A stretch of 64,000 bases of DNA, taken from positions 124,001 through 188,000 of the forward strand of contig NZ_BMEM01000001.1 in the NCBI RefSeq assembly GCF_014636495.1, in the 5' to 3' direction. Below the pieces are notes generated by a model that was not told the DNA's origin, did not search any database, and saw only the letters and a list, made by a program, of their open reading frames with translations. Made by a program: the position numbers and the translations under genes. Positions within the stretch are counted from its first letter, which is position 1, and each line of letters begins with the position of its first letter. The stretch is from Ornithinimicrobium tianjinense (lineage in GTDB: Bacteria > Actinomycetota > Actinomycetes > Actinomycetales > Dermatophilaceae). Shown here one piece after another: positions 27,041 through 35,445 of the stretch.

Positions 27041-27820
27041 GTGACCGCGAACCCGCTGATGGACGAGACGCTGCTGACGGTGGGCCAGGTGGCCGAGGAG
27101 CTCGGCGTGACGGTGCGCACCCTGCACCACTACGACGAGATCGGCCTCGTGGTGCCGTCGGAGCGCAGCCATGCCGGCTACCGCCTCTACACCGAGGAGG
27201 ACCTGCGCCGGCTGCAGCACGTCGTCGTCTACCGGCGGCTGGGCTTCCCGCTGGAGGAGATCGGGCAGCTGCTCACCGGCGGGGCTGATGTCGTCGCGCA
27301 CCTGCGGCGGCAGCGGGCTGCGGTCACGGACAGGCTGGCCGAGCTCACCGGGCTCGTCAGCGCCATCGACAGGGCCTTGGAGGCAGAGATGAACGACTAC
27401 CAGATCACCCGTGAGGAGCAGAAGGAGCTCTTCGGCGACACCTTCGACGAGCGCTACGCCCAGGAGGCGGAGGAGCGCTGGGGCGGCACCGACGCGTGGG
27501 CGCAGTCCCAGCGCCGGGCCAAGAGCTACAGCAAGGAGCAGTGGCAGCAGATCAAGGACGAGGGCGCCGCCACCAACGCGCGTTTCGTCGAGCTGCTCGA
27601 GGCCGGGACGCCGGCCGACTCCGAGGCGGCCATGGACGCCGCCGAGGAGGCCAGGCAGCACATCTGTCGCTGGTTCTACGACTGCCCGCGGCAGATGCAC
27701 GCCGGCATCGCCGAGATGTACGTCGCCGACCCGCGCTTCACCAAGACCTACGAGGACGTCCACGAGGGGCTGGCCCGGTACGTCCGCGACGCGGTCGTCG
27801 CCAACGCCGCCCGCGGCTGA
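27041..27820 (+). CDS. MerR family regulator with TipAS drug-binding domain
   Basis: A 259-residue TipA-like regulator. The MerR helix-turn-helix is LTVGQVAEELGVTVRTLHHYDEIGL; a coiled-coil (about residues 80-118) leads to the C-terminal TipAS domain (about 130-255: TFDERYAQEAEERWGGTDAW, then HICRWFYDCPRQMHAGIAEMY). TipAL binds thiopeptide antibiotics through a Cys and activates resistance genes; two Cys (CRWFYDC) are present here. The GTG at 27041 lies 34 bp after the Lrp gene. No drug efflux or resistance gene is adjacent, so its target lies elsewhere. Confidence 0.9.
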   Translation: MTANPLMDETLLTVGQVAEELGVTVRTLHHYDEIGLVVPSERSHAGYRLYTEEDLRRLQHVVVYRRLGFPLEEIGQLLTGGADVVAHLRRQRAAVTDRLAELTGLVSAIDRALEAEMNDYQITREEQKELFGDTFDERYAQEAEERWGGTDAWAQSQRRAKSYSKEQWQQIKDEGAATNARFVELLEAGTPADSEAAMDAAEEARQHICRWFYDCPRQMHAGIAEMYVADPRFTKTYEDVHEGLARYVRDAVVANAARG

Positions 27821-27831
27821 GCCGTCCACAG

Positions 27832-27860
27832 ACGGGACGGGCACGTCATACCCGTCCCGT
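27832..27860. promoter_or_regulatory. Inverted repeat overlapping the tmk -10 box
   Basis: ACGGGACGGG (27832-27841) and CCCGTCCCGT (27851-27860) are perfect inverted repeats with a 9-nt spacer. The right arm ends on the first base of TAGGCT, the tmk -10 box. It may be a terminator of the MerR gene, 12 bp upstream, or an operator. Confidence 0.5.
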
Positions 27861-27865
27861 AGGCT
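27860..27865 (+). promoter_or_regulatory. -10 box (TAGGCT) for leaderless tmk-holB mRNA
   Basis: TAGGCT is followed by 6 nt and the ATG at 27872; no Shine-Dalgarno sequence is present. Confidence 0.5.
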
Positions 27866-27871
27866 CCTGCC

Positions 27872-28537
27872 ATGACCTCGCAGACCCCGCCCGAGCCCGG
27901 TGCGCCCGGCCTCGGGCGGGGTCTGTTCGTCGCCTTCGAGGGGGGTGACGGGGCCGGCAAGTCCACCCAGTCCGGTCTGCTCGGGGCCTGGCTCGAGCGG
28001 CAGGGGTATGCCGTGCGCCACACCCGCGAGCCCGGTGGCACGGAGCTCGGTCGGCAGATCCGCGAGCTGCTGCTCCACGGGGAGGACGGCTCGGTGAGCC
28101 CCCGCGCCGAGGCGCTGCTGTTCGCCGCGGACCGGGCCCACCACGTCGCCTCGCTCGTGCGACCTGCGCTGGAGCAGGGCGAGGTCGTGCTCACCGACCG
28201 CTACCTCGACTCCTCGGTCGCCTACCAGGGCGCCGCCCGGGCCCTGGGCCACGAGGAGGTGCGCGAGCTGTCGCTGTGGGCGGTGGAGGGTCTGGTCCCC
28301 GACCTGACCGTGCTGCTCGACGTCCCCGCCGAGCTCGGGCGGGAGCGGCGCGGCGAGGTCCACGACCGGCTCGAGCGCGAGGCCGACGACTTCCACGACC
28401 GGGTCCGGCGGGGTTTCCTCGACCTGGCTGCGCGCGAGCCGGGTCGCTACCTCGTGGTCGACGCCACCCGGCCCGCGGAGGAGATCGCGGCCACCGTCGC
28501 CGCCCGCGTGGGTGAGCTGCTGGGGGCGCTGCGATGA
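27872..28537 (+). CDS. tmk: Thymidylate kinase
   Basis: A 221-residue P-loop kinase that converts dTMP to dTDP. The P-loop is FEGGDGAGKST, the DR(Y/H) motif is LTDRYLDSSVAYQG, and TREPGGTELG is the dTMP-binding loop. The LID region REREADDFHDRVRRGF follows. Length fits the bacterial family with an extra N-terminal Pro-rich dozen residues. It overlaps holB by 4 bp (ATGA), a classic tmk-holB pair supplying replication. Confidence 0.96.
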   Translation: MTSQTPPEPGAPGLGRGLFVAFEGGDGAGKSTQSGLLGAWLERQGYAVRHTREPGGTELGRQIRELLLHGEDGSVSPRAEALLFAADRAHHVASLVRPALEQGEVVLTDRYLDSSVAYQGAARALGHEEVRELSLWAVEGLVPDLTVLLDVPAELGRERRGEVHDRLEREADDFHDRVRRGFLDLAAREPGRYLVVDATRPAEEIAATVAARVGELLGALR

Positions 28538-29724
28538 GCGTCTTCGACCAGCTGGTGGGCCAGCAGCAGGTCGTCGCGACGCTGCGACGGACCCTCACCA
28601 CCCCGGGCGCCATGACGCACGCGTGGCTCGTCACCGGGCCGCCCGGCTCCGGTCGCTCGGTGGCGGCGCGGGCGTTCGCCGCAGCGCTGCAGTGCGAGCG
28701 GGTCGACGACCCCGGCTGCGGGCAGTGCCAGGCGTGCCGCACCGCCATGGCCGGCAGCCATCCCGACGTGCAGGTGGTCACGACGACCGAGACCTTCATC
28801 AAGGTCGAGGCGGCCCGGGACCTGGCGGTCGACGCGCAGGCACGGCCGACCCTGGGGCGCTGGCGGGTCATCGTCGTCGAGGACGCCGACCGCTTCACCG
28901 AGCAGGCGGCCGACGCCCTCCTGAAGTCGCTCGAGGAGCCGCCGCCGCGGACGGTCTGGATCCTCTGCGCACCCTCCCTCGAGGACCTCATCGTGACCGT
29001 GCGCTCCCGCTGCCGGCACCTGCGGCTGGGCACACCGCCGGTCTCGGCGGTGGCCGACCTGCTCATCGAGCGTGACGGCATCGACCCGTCGATGGCCTAC
29101 CACGCCGCGCGGGCGGCCCAGAGCCACATCGGCATCGCGCGTCGGCTCGCCACCGACGAGCACGCCCGGGCCCGGCGGCGCGAGGTGACCTCGATCCCGC
29201 TGCGCCTCACGAGCCTCGGGGCCGCGCTCAACGCCGCCCAGGATCTCGTGAGCGAGGCCGGTGAGGGGGCCGAGTCGGTCTCCTCCGACCGCCACGAGGC
29301 CGAGCGGAGGGCGCTGCTGGAGCAGCTCGGGGCCGACCCCGCCGCCCGTGTCCAGCCGCCCGCGGTCCGCACGCACCTGCGCGACCTGGAGGCCCGCCAG
29401 AAGCGCCAGACCAAGCGCCAGCAGCACGACAGCATCGACGCGGCGCTGACGGACCTCGCCTCGGTCTACCGCGACGCCCTGCTCGTCTCCTCCGGCGCGC
29501 GGGTCGAGCTGGTCAACGCCAGCGAGCCGGACGCGATCGGCCGGCTGGCGCGCGCCTTCAGCCAGGACGGTCTGCTGGAGGCGCTGGAGACCATCGGGCT
29601 GGCCCGCCAGCGCCTCATCGCCAACGGCGCGCCGCTCCTCGTCCTCGAGGCCATGATGATCGGCCTCACGATCCCGACCTCCGGACCCGGCGTGGGGCAC
29701 GCCCGGCCCGGCCTGCACGCCTGA
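28534..29724 (+). CDS. holB: DNA polymerase III subunit delta'
   Basis: A 396-residue clamp-loader subunit. It begins with VFDQLVGQQQVVATL, has a modified P-loop GPPGSGRSV, a zinc module (CERVDDPGCGQCQAC), and the sensor region ADALLKSLEEPPPRTVWIL. Delta' stabilises the gamma complex that loads the beta clamp onto DNA. The helical C-terminal part (about 215-380) includes a basic coil (EARQKRQTKRQQ). It is coupled to tmk by a 4-bp overlap. Confidence 0.94.
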   Translation: MSVFDQLVGQQQVVATLRRTLTTPGAMTHAWLVTGPPGSGRSVAARAFAAALQCERVDDPGCGQCQACRTAMAGSHPDVQVVTTTETFIKVEAARDLAVDAQARPTLGRWRVIVVEDADRFTEQAADALLKSLEEPPPRTVWILCAPSLEDLIVTVRSRCRHLRLGTPPVSAVADLLIERDGIDPSMAYHAARAAQSHIGIARRLATDEHARARRREVTSIPLRLTSLGAALNAAQDLVSEAGEGAESVSSDRHEAERRALLEQLGADPAARVQPPAVRTHLRDLEARQKRQTKRQQHDSIDAALTDLASVYRDALLVSSGARVELVNASEPDAIGRLARAFSQDGLLEALETIGLARQRLIANGAPLLVLEAMMIGLTIPTSGPGVGHARPGLHA

Positions 29725-29753
29725 CGACCTCCCACCGAAAGGGGGCCACCCAC

Positions 29754-31337
29754 GTGGCCACACTGCATACCCTCAGGGCGCCGGCGGCGGCCGCCACGCT
29801 GCTGTCCCTGACGCTGCTCGCCGGCTGCTCGCTCGGCGGGTCGGACGGCGACGACGCAGACGGTGCCTCGAGCACCACGACCGACGGATGGGCCGGGGGG
29901 ACCGCCGTGGCGACCTCGACCCCGGTCGCCGAGGAGGCTCCTGAAGGCCTCGAGAGGTTCTACTCCCAGGAGCTGGAGTGGACCAGCTGCGAGAGCCTCT
30001 TCGAGTGCACGACGCTGGAGGTGCCGATCGACTACGCCGAGCCGGACGGGGCGACCATCGAGATCGCCGTGCTGCGCTCGGCGGCCAAGGGCGAGAGCCG
30101 CGGCGCGCTGCTGGTCAACCCCGGCGGGCCCGGCGCCAGCGGTGTCGACTACGCGATGTCCGCCGGCGCGGTGTTCTCCAAGGACGTGCGCGCGGCCTAC
30201 GACATCGTCGGCTTCGACCCGCGCGGAGTGGGGCGCTCGGCGCCGATCGACTGCCTGAGCGACGACGACCTGAGCACCTTCCTCGGCCACGACCTCACTC
30301 CGGACGACCCGGCCGAGACCGCCGCCGAGGAGGAGATCCTCAAGGGCTTCGGCAAGGGCTGCGTGACCAACGCCCCCGAGCTGGCCCCGCACCTGTCCAC
30401 CATCGAGGCGGCCCGCGACATGGACGTCCTGCGTGCCGCCCTGGGTGAGGAGACGATGACCTACGTGGGCGCCTCCTACGGCACCTACCTCGGCACCGTC
30501 TACGCCAACCTCTTCCCCGACAAGGTCGGCCGCTTCGTGCTCGACGGCGCGGTGGACCCGACCCTCCAGGGCGCCGAGGGCGCCAAGGGCCAGGCCGAGG
30601 GGTTCGAGCGCGCGACCCGCGCCTACGTCGAGGACTGCGTGGCCCAGGGCAGCTGCCCGCTCGGTGACGACCTCGACTCCGGGCTGGCCCGGATCAGCGG
30701 CCTGCTGGAGGAGCTGGACGCCGACCCGCTCCCGGTGCAGGGTGACGAGGTCACCGAGCTCACCGAGGGCTGGGCGTCCTACGGCATCGCCGTCGCGATG
30801 TATGACGAGTCCAGCTGGCCGGTCCTCACCCAGGCCCTGGAGGCGGCCTTCGACGGCAACGGGACCGTGCTGATGTTCCTCGCCAACGCCTACGCGAGCC
30901 GGCACAGCGACGGCACCTACGGGTCGAACATGATGGAGGCCTTCCAGGCGATCGGCTGCCTGGTGCCCGAGAGCGAGCGCGCCGAGCAACCCACGCCGCA
31001 GGAGCGTCTCGCCGAGATCACGGAGGTCGCCCCCACGTGGGGTCGCTTCCTCGGCGGCGCGAGCCCGTGCGACTACTGGCCGGTGACCGCCTCGGAGGAG
31101 CTGGACGACTTCTCGGCCGAGGGCGCGGCGCCGATCCTCGTCATCGGCACCACCCGCGACCCGGCCACGCCCTACGAGTGGGCGGAGAGCCTGGCCGAGG
31201 TGCTGGACTCCGGCGTGCTGCTGACCTACGACGGTGACGGGCACACGGCCTACGGCCGCTCCAACGACTGCATCGACTCGACCGTGGACGCCTATCTCGT
31301 CGACGGGACCGTCCCCGAGGACGGCCGGCGCTGCTAG
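29754..31337 (+). CDS. Secreted TAP-like alpha/beta hydrolase lipoprotein (tripeptidyl-aminopeptidase family)
   Basis: A 527-residue exported serine hydrolase. The signal peptide ends in a lipobox, LTLLAGC, then a Ser/Thr/Asp-rich linker. The alpha/beta hydrolase core has NPGGPGASG (oxyanion region), nucleophile Ser241 in GASYGTYLG, Asp469 in GTTRDPATPY and His497 in DGDGHTAYG. The C-terminal part is the TAP-like domain of Streptomyces tripeptidyl aminopeptidases and mycobacterial CaeA/Hip1-like enzymes. It likely cleaves peptides or esters at the cell surface. GTG 29754 has AAAGGGGG upstream. It starts 29 bp after holB. Confidence 0.9.
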   Translation: MATLHTLRAPAAAATLLSLTLLAGCSLGGSDGDDADGASSTTTDGWAGGTAVATSTPVAEEAPEGLERFYSQELEWTSCESLFECTTLEVPIDYAEPDGATIEIAVLRSAAKGESRGALLVNPGGPGASGVDYAMSAGAVFSKDVRAAYDIVGFDPRGVGRSAPIDCLSDDDLSTFLGHDLTPDDPAETAAEEEILKGFGKGCVTNAPELAPHLSTIEAARDMDVLRAALGEETMTYVGASYGTYLGTVYANLFPDKVGRFVLDGAVDPTLQGAEGAKGQAEGFERATRAYVEDCVAQGSCPLGDDLDSGLARISGLLEELDADPLPVQGDEVTELTEGWASYGIAVAMYDESSWPVLTQALEAAFDGNGTVLMFLANAYASRHSDGTYGSNMMEAFQAIGCLVPESERAEQPTPQERLAEITEVAPTWGRFLGGASPCDYWPVTASEELDDFSAEGAAPILVIGTTRDPATPYEWAESLAEVLDSGVLLTYDGDGHTAYGRSNDCIDSTVDAYLVDGTVPEDGRRC

Positions 31338-31349
31338 GCCCGCGCGGGT

Positions 31350-31379
31350 TTGGGGCCGCTGTCGCGGATCGGGTATCCT
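31350..31379 (+). promoter_or_regulatory. Promoter of tRNA-Thr
   Basis: TTGGGG (31350-31355) and TATCCT (31374-31379) are 18 bp apart and end 30 bp before the tRNA. Confidence 0.6.
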
Positions 31380-31409
31380 CGCTGAGGTTGTCTGCCCCGC
31401 AGGCAGCAC

Positions 31410-31483
31410 GCCGCCTTAGCTCAGTCGGCCAGAGCGATTCACTCGTAATGAATAGGTCAAGGGTTCGATTCCCTTAGGCGGCT
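31410..31483 (+). tRNA. tRNA-Thr (anticodon CGU)
   Basis: A complete 74-nt cloverleaf. Acceptor arms GCCGCCT and AGGCGGC pair over 7 bp, the D-stem is GCTC/GAGC, the anticodon stem ATTCA/TGAAT encloses CTCGTAA with anticodon CGT at 31444-31446, and the T-arm is AAGGG-TTCGATT-CCCTT. It reads ACG codons. The 3' CCA is not encoded (TCCG follows). Confidence 0.97.
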
Positions 31484-31490
31484 CCGACAA

Positions 31491-31521
31491 GGCCCCAGCC
31501 ACCCTCTCGGTGGCTGGGGCC
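31491..31521. terminator. Bidirectional terminator between tRNA-Thr and the DUF3352 gene
   Basis: GGCCCCAGCCACC and GGTGGCTGGGGCC pair over 13 bp around a CTCTC loop. It ends the tRNA on the plus strand and the converging DUF3352 gene on the minus strand. Confidence 0.85.
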
Positions 31522-31536
31522 TCGTGCGTGCTCGGC

Positions 31537-33108
31537 CTACTCCTCGTCGGCGACGAAGCGCATCGTGAACCGGCTCTCGTCCGCGCCGGTCACGACCGTC
31601 GACCAGCCCACGGCGCGCAGCTTCTCCAGCGCGGCGCGGGCCTTCTCGTCGGTGACCTCGGGCAGGTAGAGGTCCTCGTACTCCGACACGTCGACGAAGA
31701 GCAGCTGGTCGGCCTCGTCGGCGTCGGCGACGGTGGCCGTGAAGGCCTCCTGGTCGGCGAGGCGCCCCTCCGTCTCGACGAGGCCGTCGACGAAGGCCTG
31801 GTAGAGGCCGACGGTGAGCACGCCCTCGTCGGTGCGCTGCGCGAGCATCGTGGGCGGCAGGCCGAAGCCCTCCAGCAGGGTGTTGACCGCGGTCGTGTCC
31901 GTCTGGACGCGGTAGGCCACGGGGAGCTCGGGCAGGGCGATGGCCTCGGTCCCGCTCATCGCGTCGACCGCCTCCACCATGCCCGGGCCCACGGCGAGCG
32001 CCATCGAGTCACCGAGGACGGTCTTGAGGTCGTCCGGCAGCGTGAAGCCCTGCTCGGAGGCCTGCGCGGACAGCTCCTGGGTGATCTGCGGGTCGATCGA
32101 GTCGTAGAGGTCCCACGCCGCCTGCACCCAGTCCGCGCCGTTCTCCAGGGAGAACGCCGCCTTGGTGTCGGCCGGCAGGTCGAGCACCAGGTGGGCGGAC
32201 TCGCCCGTGGGCATCGTCATCGCGTCGTTGCCGCGCGAGAGACCGTGGATCTCCACGGCGTCCGCGCTCAGCCGCAGCGCGCCCGCGGTCCGGCCGGAGA
32301 GCAGCGCCTTCTGCTCGTCGGTCAGCTCGCTCGTGACTGCGGAGGGTGCGCCACCGGCGGCGGCGGCCGCCTCCTCCAGGGCACCCGTGTCGATCTCGGC
32401 GGCCTTGGCCATGTCGACCCAGAAGGACGCGACGCCCGGGTCGCCGAGCTCGTCCATGTCGTCGGTGAAGGCGTCCTGCTCGTCCAGGGTGCCCTGCTCG
32501 GCAGCAGCCTTGACCTTGTCCGCCTGGCCCACCTGGGTCAGGATCACGTAGTCGCCGTCGAGGTAGTACTCGACCTGCTCATCCTCGGGCTGGTCAGCCT
32601 GGGACGCCGTGATCTTGTCGAGGGAGGCGAGCGCCTTGTCCCCGTCCTTGACCTGCAGGGCGATGGCCACGAGCGGCTTCTCGTCGCCGTCGGGCACGAC
32701 GGCCACCCCGGCCCGGTCACCCAGCCAGGGCTCCACGTCCGTGGCGTAGTCGAGCCCTGCGGGCGCCTTGCCGTCCTTCTCCAGGGTGTCCCAGACGTAC
32801 TCCCGCCACTCCCCGGACTCCAGCGCCGCCTGCAGCTCCGGGTCCAGGCCCTGGAAGAAGCGCACCGCCGCGACCTTCTGACCCACCGAGGGGTCCACGT
32901 CGACCCGCAGGTAGACCGCGGCGCTCGCCGGCAGCACCGACTCCGGCTGCGCCTCGTCAGAGCCCAGGAACTGGACCGCGGCATACGCGCCGCCGCCGAT
33001 GACCAGCGCCGCGCCGACCCCCAGCCCGGCCATCAGCCAGCCCTTCCCCCCGCGCCCGGGCTCGGTCACGTCTCCACCCGGTGCCTGTTCCACAGTTGTC
33101 ATCACCAT
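31537..33108 (-). CDS. DUF3352 family membrane-anchored protein
   Basis: A 523-residue protein with a short cytoplasmic N-terminus, one membrane helix (residues about 25-47, GWLMAGLGVGAALVIGGGAYAA) and a large acidic external domain (about 55-523), in the arrangement of DUF3352 proteins. The repeated ALPASAAVYLRVDVDP and FVDVSEYEDLYLPEV strands are typical. The function is unknown. The start ATG 33108 is followed by a second ATG at 33102; no strong ribosome binding site separates them. It shares a terminator with tRNA-Thr. Confidence 0.82.
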   Translation of the reverse strand: MVMTTVEQAPGGDVTEPGRGGKGWLMAGLGVGAALVIGGGAYAAVQFLGSDEAQPESVLPASAAVYLRVDVDPSVGQKVAAVRFFQGLDPELQAALESGEWREYVWDTLEKDGKAPAGLDYATDVEPWLGDRAGVAVVPDGDEKPLVAIALQVKDGDKALASLDKITASQADQPEDEQVEYYLDGDYVILTQVGQADKVKAAAEQGTLDEQDAFTDDMDELGDPGVASFWVDMAKAAEIDTGALEEAAAAAGGAPSAVTSELTDEQKALLSGRTAGALRLSADAVEIHGLSRGNDAMTMPTGESAHLVLDLPADTKAAFSLENGADWVQAAWDLYDSIDPQITQELSAQASEQGFTLPDDLKTVLGDSMALAVGPGMVEAVDAMSGTEAIALPELPVAYRVQTDTTAVNTLLEGFGLPPTMLAQRTDEGVLTVGLYQAFVDGLVETEGRLADQEAFTATVADADEADQLLFVDVSEYEDLYLPEVTDEKARAALEKLRAVGWSTVVTGADESRFTMRFVADEE

Positions 33109-33221
33109 GCCCCGATCTGGCGGGCCCTACCCCGCACCTCGTGCGTCGCCCGACGGCGACGTCTGTGCCACACAGTAGTCCTCCCGTCTGACAGGACCAC
33201 GCGCCTGCTCGGCAGCATGGC

Positions 33222-33254
33222 CGACGCCCCGGACCGCGCGGTTCCGGGGCGTCG
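33222..33254 (-). terminator. Probable terminator of ppa
   Basis: CGACGCCCCGGA (33222-33233) and TCCGGGGCGTCG (33243-33254) pair over 12 bp, extended by CCGCGCGG in the loop. It lies 50 bp past the ppa stop. Confidence 0.6.
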
Positions 33255-33304
33255 TGAGGTTTCTGTGTCGCGGGGGCGCCCGGTGTTGCGGCTCCCGCGC
33301 GGGG

Positions 33305-33829
33305 TCAGTGACCCTGGTGCGGCATCGGCCAGCGGGCCGTGGTGACGCCGGCGTCCTTGGCACGCTGCACGGCCTCGCGGTAGACGCGCTCGGCGTCCTC
33401 GCGACCGGCCCAGTGGGCGCCCTCGACGGACTTGCCCGGCTCGAGGTCCTTGTAGACCTCGAAGAAGTGCTGGATCTCCAGGCGGGTGTGCTCGCCGATG
33501 TGCTCCAGGTCGCGGATGCCGCCCTTGCGCGGGTCGTCGGCGGGCACGCAGATGATCTTGTCGTCACCGCCGGCCTCGTCACGCATGTGGAACATGCCGA
33601 TCGGGCGGGCCGCCACCAGGCAGCCGGGCCAGGTGGGCTCGTCGAGCAGGACCAGGGCGTCCAGGGGGTCGCCGTCCTCGCCGAGGGTCTCCTCGATGTA
33701 GCCGTAGTCGGCCGGGTAGCGCGTCGCGGTGAACAGCATCCGGTCCAGGCGGATGCGCCCGGTGGCGTGGTCGACCTCGTACTTGTTGCGGCTGCCCTGG
33801 GGGATCTCGATGGTGACGTCGAACTGCAT
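33305..33829 (-). CDS. ppa: Inorganic pyrophosphatase (soluble, family I)
   Basis: A 174-residue cytoplasmic Mg2+-dependent enzyme that hydrolyses PPi to phosphate and drives biosynthesis. The signature [12 protein letters not shown] holds the metal-binding Asp residues, and [12 protein letters not shown] and [16 protein letters not shown] are further active-site segments. The C-terminal [11 protein letters not shown] helix is typical. The ATG at 33829 has GGAG-containing sequence about 8 nt upstream (GAGGAGAG). It is divergent from dacB, as in mycobacteria. Confidence 0.97.
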   Translation of the reverse strand: MQFDVTIEIPQGSRNKYEVDHATGRIRLDRMLFTATRYPADYGYIEETLGEDGDPLDALVLLDEPTWPGCLVAARPIGMFHMRDEAGGDDKIICVPADDPRKGGIRDLEHIGEHTRLEIQHFFEVYKDLEPGKSVEGAHWAGREDAERVYREAVQRAKDAGVTTARWPMPHQGH

Positions 33830-33918
33830 GCTGGTCTCTCCTCGTCGGCGGACGGCTAGGCTCTGGGACCCAGTGTTCCATTATTTCCGACCCGATCCGT
33901 GACGGAGGTCTGCACGAC

Positions 33919-35397
33919 GTGGTGCGTGAACCCGTGCCGTGCAGGCGCGCCCGCCCCTTCAGGTATGCCGTGGCGCCCCTGGCGCTGTCCGCCCTTCTCC
34001 TCGCCGGAGCACCTGGTGCGCTGGCCACGTCGGCCGTCACCGAGGACGCCGCGACCGCGACCGCGACCGCGACTGCGACCGCGACTCCCACGAGCCAGGC
34101 CGACGCCCGCCCCAAGATCCGCGGCCTGACGTCTCCGTTGGGGCAGGTGGCCGACGGGGTGACGCCCTCGGCGGCGTCGGTCACCGAGGCGGTCTCCGAC
34201 GAGCTCGCGAGCGACTGGCTCGGCCCGGCGGACCGGCGCGCGGTCGAGATCCGCGACGCGCTGACCGGTGAGGTGCTGGTGGAGCGCAACGCCGACCTCC
34301 GCGTGACCCCTGCCTCGACGACCAAGCTGCTCTCGGCCGCCGCGATCGTGACCGGTCTCCCGCCCGAGACGACCTTCACCACCCGCGTGGTGGCGGGCGC
34401 CAGCCCGCAGGAGGTGGTGGTGGTCGCCGGCGGCGACATGCTGCTGGCCAGGGGCGAGGGGGACCCCGAGGCGGTCGCCGGCCGGGTCGGGGTCGCCGAC
34501 CTGGCGTCCCAGGCCGCCCGGGCGCTGCAGGAGCAGGGCGTCACGGGGCCGGTCTCCGTCCAGCTCGACCTCGACCACGTCGCGGGGCCTGACGTCCTCG
34601 ACAGCTGGACCGACTTCTGGGTCTCCGAGGGCTACACCGGCCGGGTCGTCCAGCTCGGGCTGGCGGAGGACGTCGCGCTTCCCCAGGCGCCGTCGCCCGC
34701 GGACCCGCCGCAGGAGGTGGCCCGCGCGTTCCGGGCCGCCCTCGAGGAGCGCGGGGTCGAGGTCACCGGCAGCGCCAAGGCGGAGGCCGAGGTCGTGAGC
34801 GTCCCGGCCGACGCCGCCGAGCTCGCCTCGGGCACGTCCGCGCCGCTGCGCGACGTCCTCGCGCTCGCCCTGGCCACGAGCGACAACGCGATGGTCGAGC
34901 AGCTGGCGCGTCAGGCCGCCGCCGCGCAGGGCCGGCCCGTGGACCGCAGCTCCGTCTCCACCTGGATCCTGGGGGTCCTCGAGAGCGGCTACGCGATCGA
35001 CACCACGGGTGTGGAGCTGGCCGACGCGAGCGGCCTGTCGGAAGGCACGCGCATCCCCGTCTCCGTCGTCGCCGACGTGCTGGTCGCCGGAGCCGACGGG
35101 TCCCACCCGGCCCTGCAGTCGGTGCTGGCTGCGGGCGGGCTCCCCATCGCCGGACTCACCGGCACGCTCGAGGAACGCTTCCACCTGCCGGTCCACGACG
35201 CCGCCGTGGGCAACGCCCGGGCCAAGACCGGCTCCCTGCCCAACGTCACCTCCCTCGCCGGGACGGTGGTGACCGAGGACGGGCGGCTGCTCGTCTACGC
35301 CATGACCGCCGACCGGATCGGCGAGGACGGCGCCGTCCTCGAGGCTCGTTCCTCGCTCGACGAGGTCGTGGCCCAGCTCGCGCGCTGCGGCTGCTGA
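33919..35397 (+). CDS. dacB: D-Ala-D-Ala carboxypeptidase/endopeptidase (PBP4 family)
   Basis: A 492-residue exported class C PBP (peptidase S13) that trims or cleaves peptidoglycan cross-links. A signal peptide (residues about 13-37) is followed by an Ala/Thr repeat made of six near-identical GCGACC hexamers (34051-34086). The active-site motifs are S133-T-T-K136, S321-D-N and K436-T-G. GTG 33919 is taken with GGAGG about 10 nt upstream; GTG 33922 is equally possible. It is divergent from ppa. The repeat could vary in length without breaking the frame. Confidence 0.93.
   Translation: MVREPVPCRRARPFRYAVAPLALSALLLAGAPGALATSAVTEDAATATATATATATPTSQADARPKIRGLTSPLGQVADGVTPSAASVTEAVSDELASDWLGPADRRAVEIRDALTGEVLVERNADLRVTPASTTKLLSAAAIVTGLPPETTFTTRVVAGASPQEVVVVAGGDMLLARGEGDPEAVAGRVGVADLASQAARALQEQGVTGPVSVQLDLDHVAGPDVLDSWTDFWVSEGYTGRVVQLGLAEDVALPQAPSPADPPQEVARAFRAALEERGVEVTGSAKAEAEVVSVPADAAELASGTSAPLRDVLALALATSDNAMVEQLARQAAAAQGRPVDRSSVSTWILGVLESGYAIDTTGVELADASGLSEGTRIPVSVVADVLVAGADGSHPALQSVLAAGGLPIAGLTGTLEERFHLPVHDAAVGNARAKTGSLPNVTSLAGTVVTEDGRLLVYAMTADRIGEDGAVLEARSSLDEVVAQLARCGC
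34051..34086 (+). repeat. Hexanucleotide repeat (GCGACC/T)x6 inside dacB
   Basis: Six tandem hexamers encode alternating Ala-Thr just after the signal peptide of DacB. Length changes in steps of 6 bp would keep the reading frame. Confidence 0.85.
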
Positions 35398-35432
35398 GGG
35401 GGCCGCAGCAGGCACGGCCGGGCGACACGGCA

Positions 35433-35438
35433 TACCGT
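35433..35438 (+). promoter_or_regulatory. -10 box (TACCGT) for leaderless mRNA
   Basis: TACCGT is followed by 7 nt and the ATG at 35446; there is no ribosome binding site. Confidence 0.45.
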
Positions 35439-35445
35439 CGGGGTC

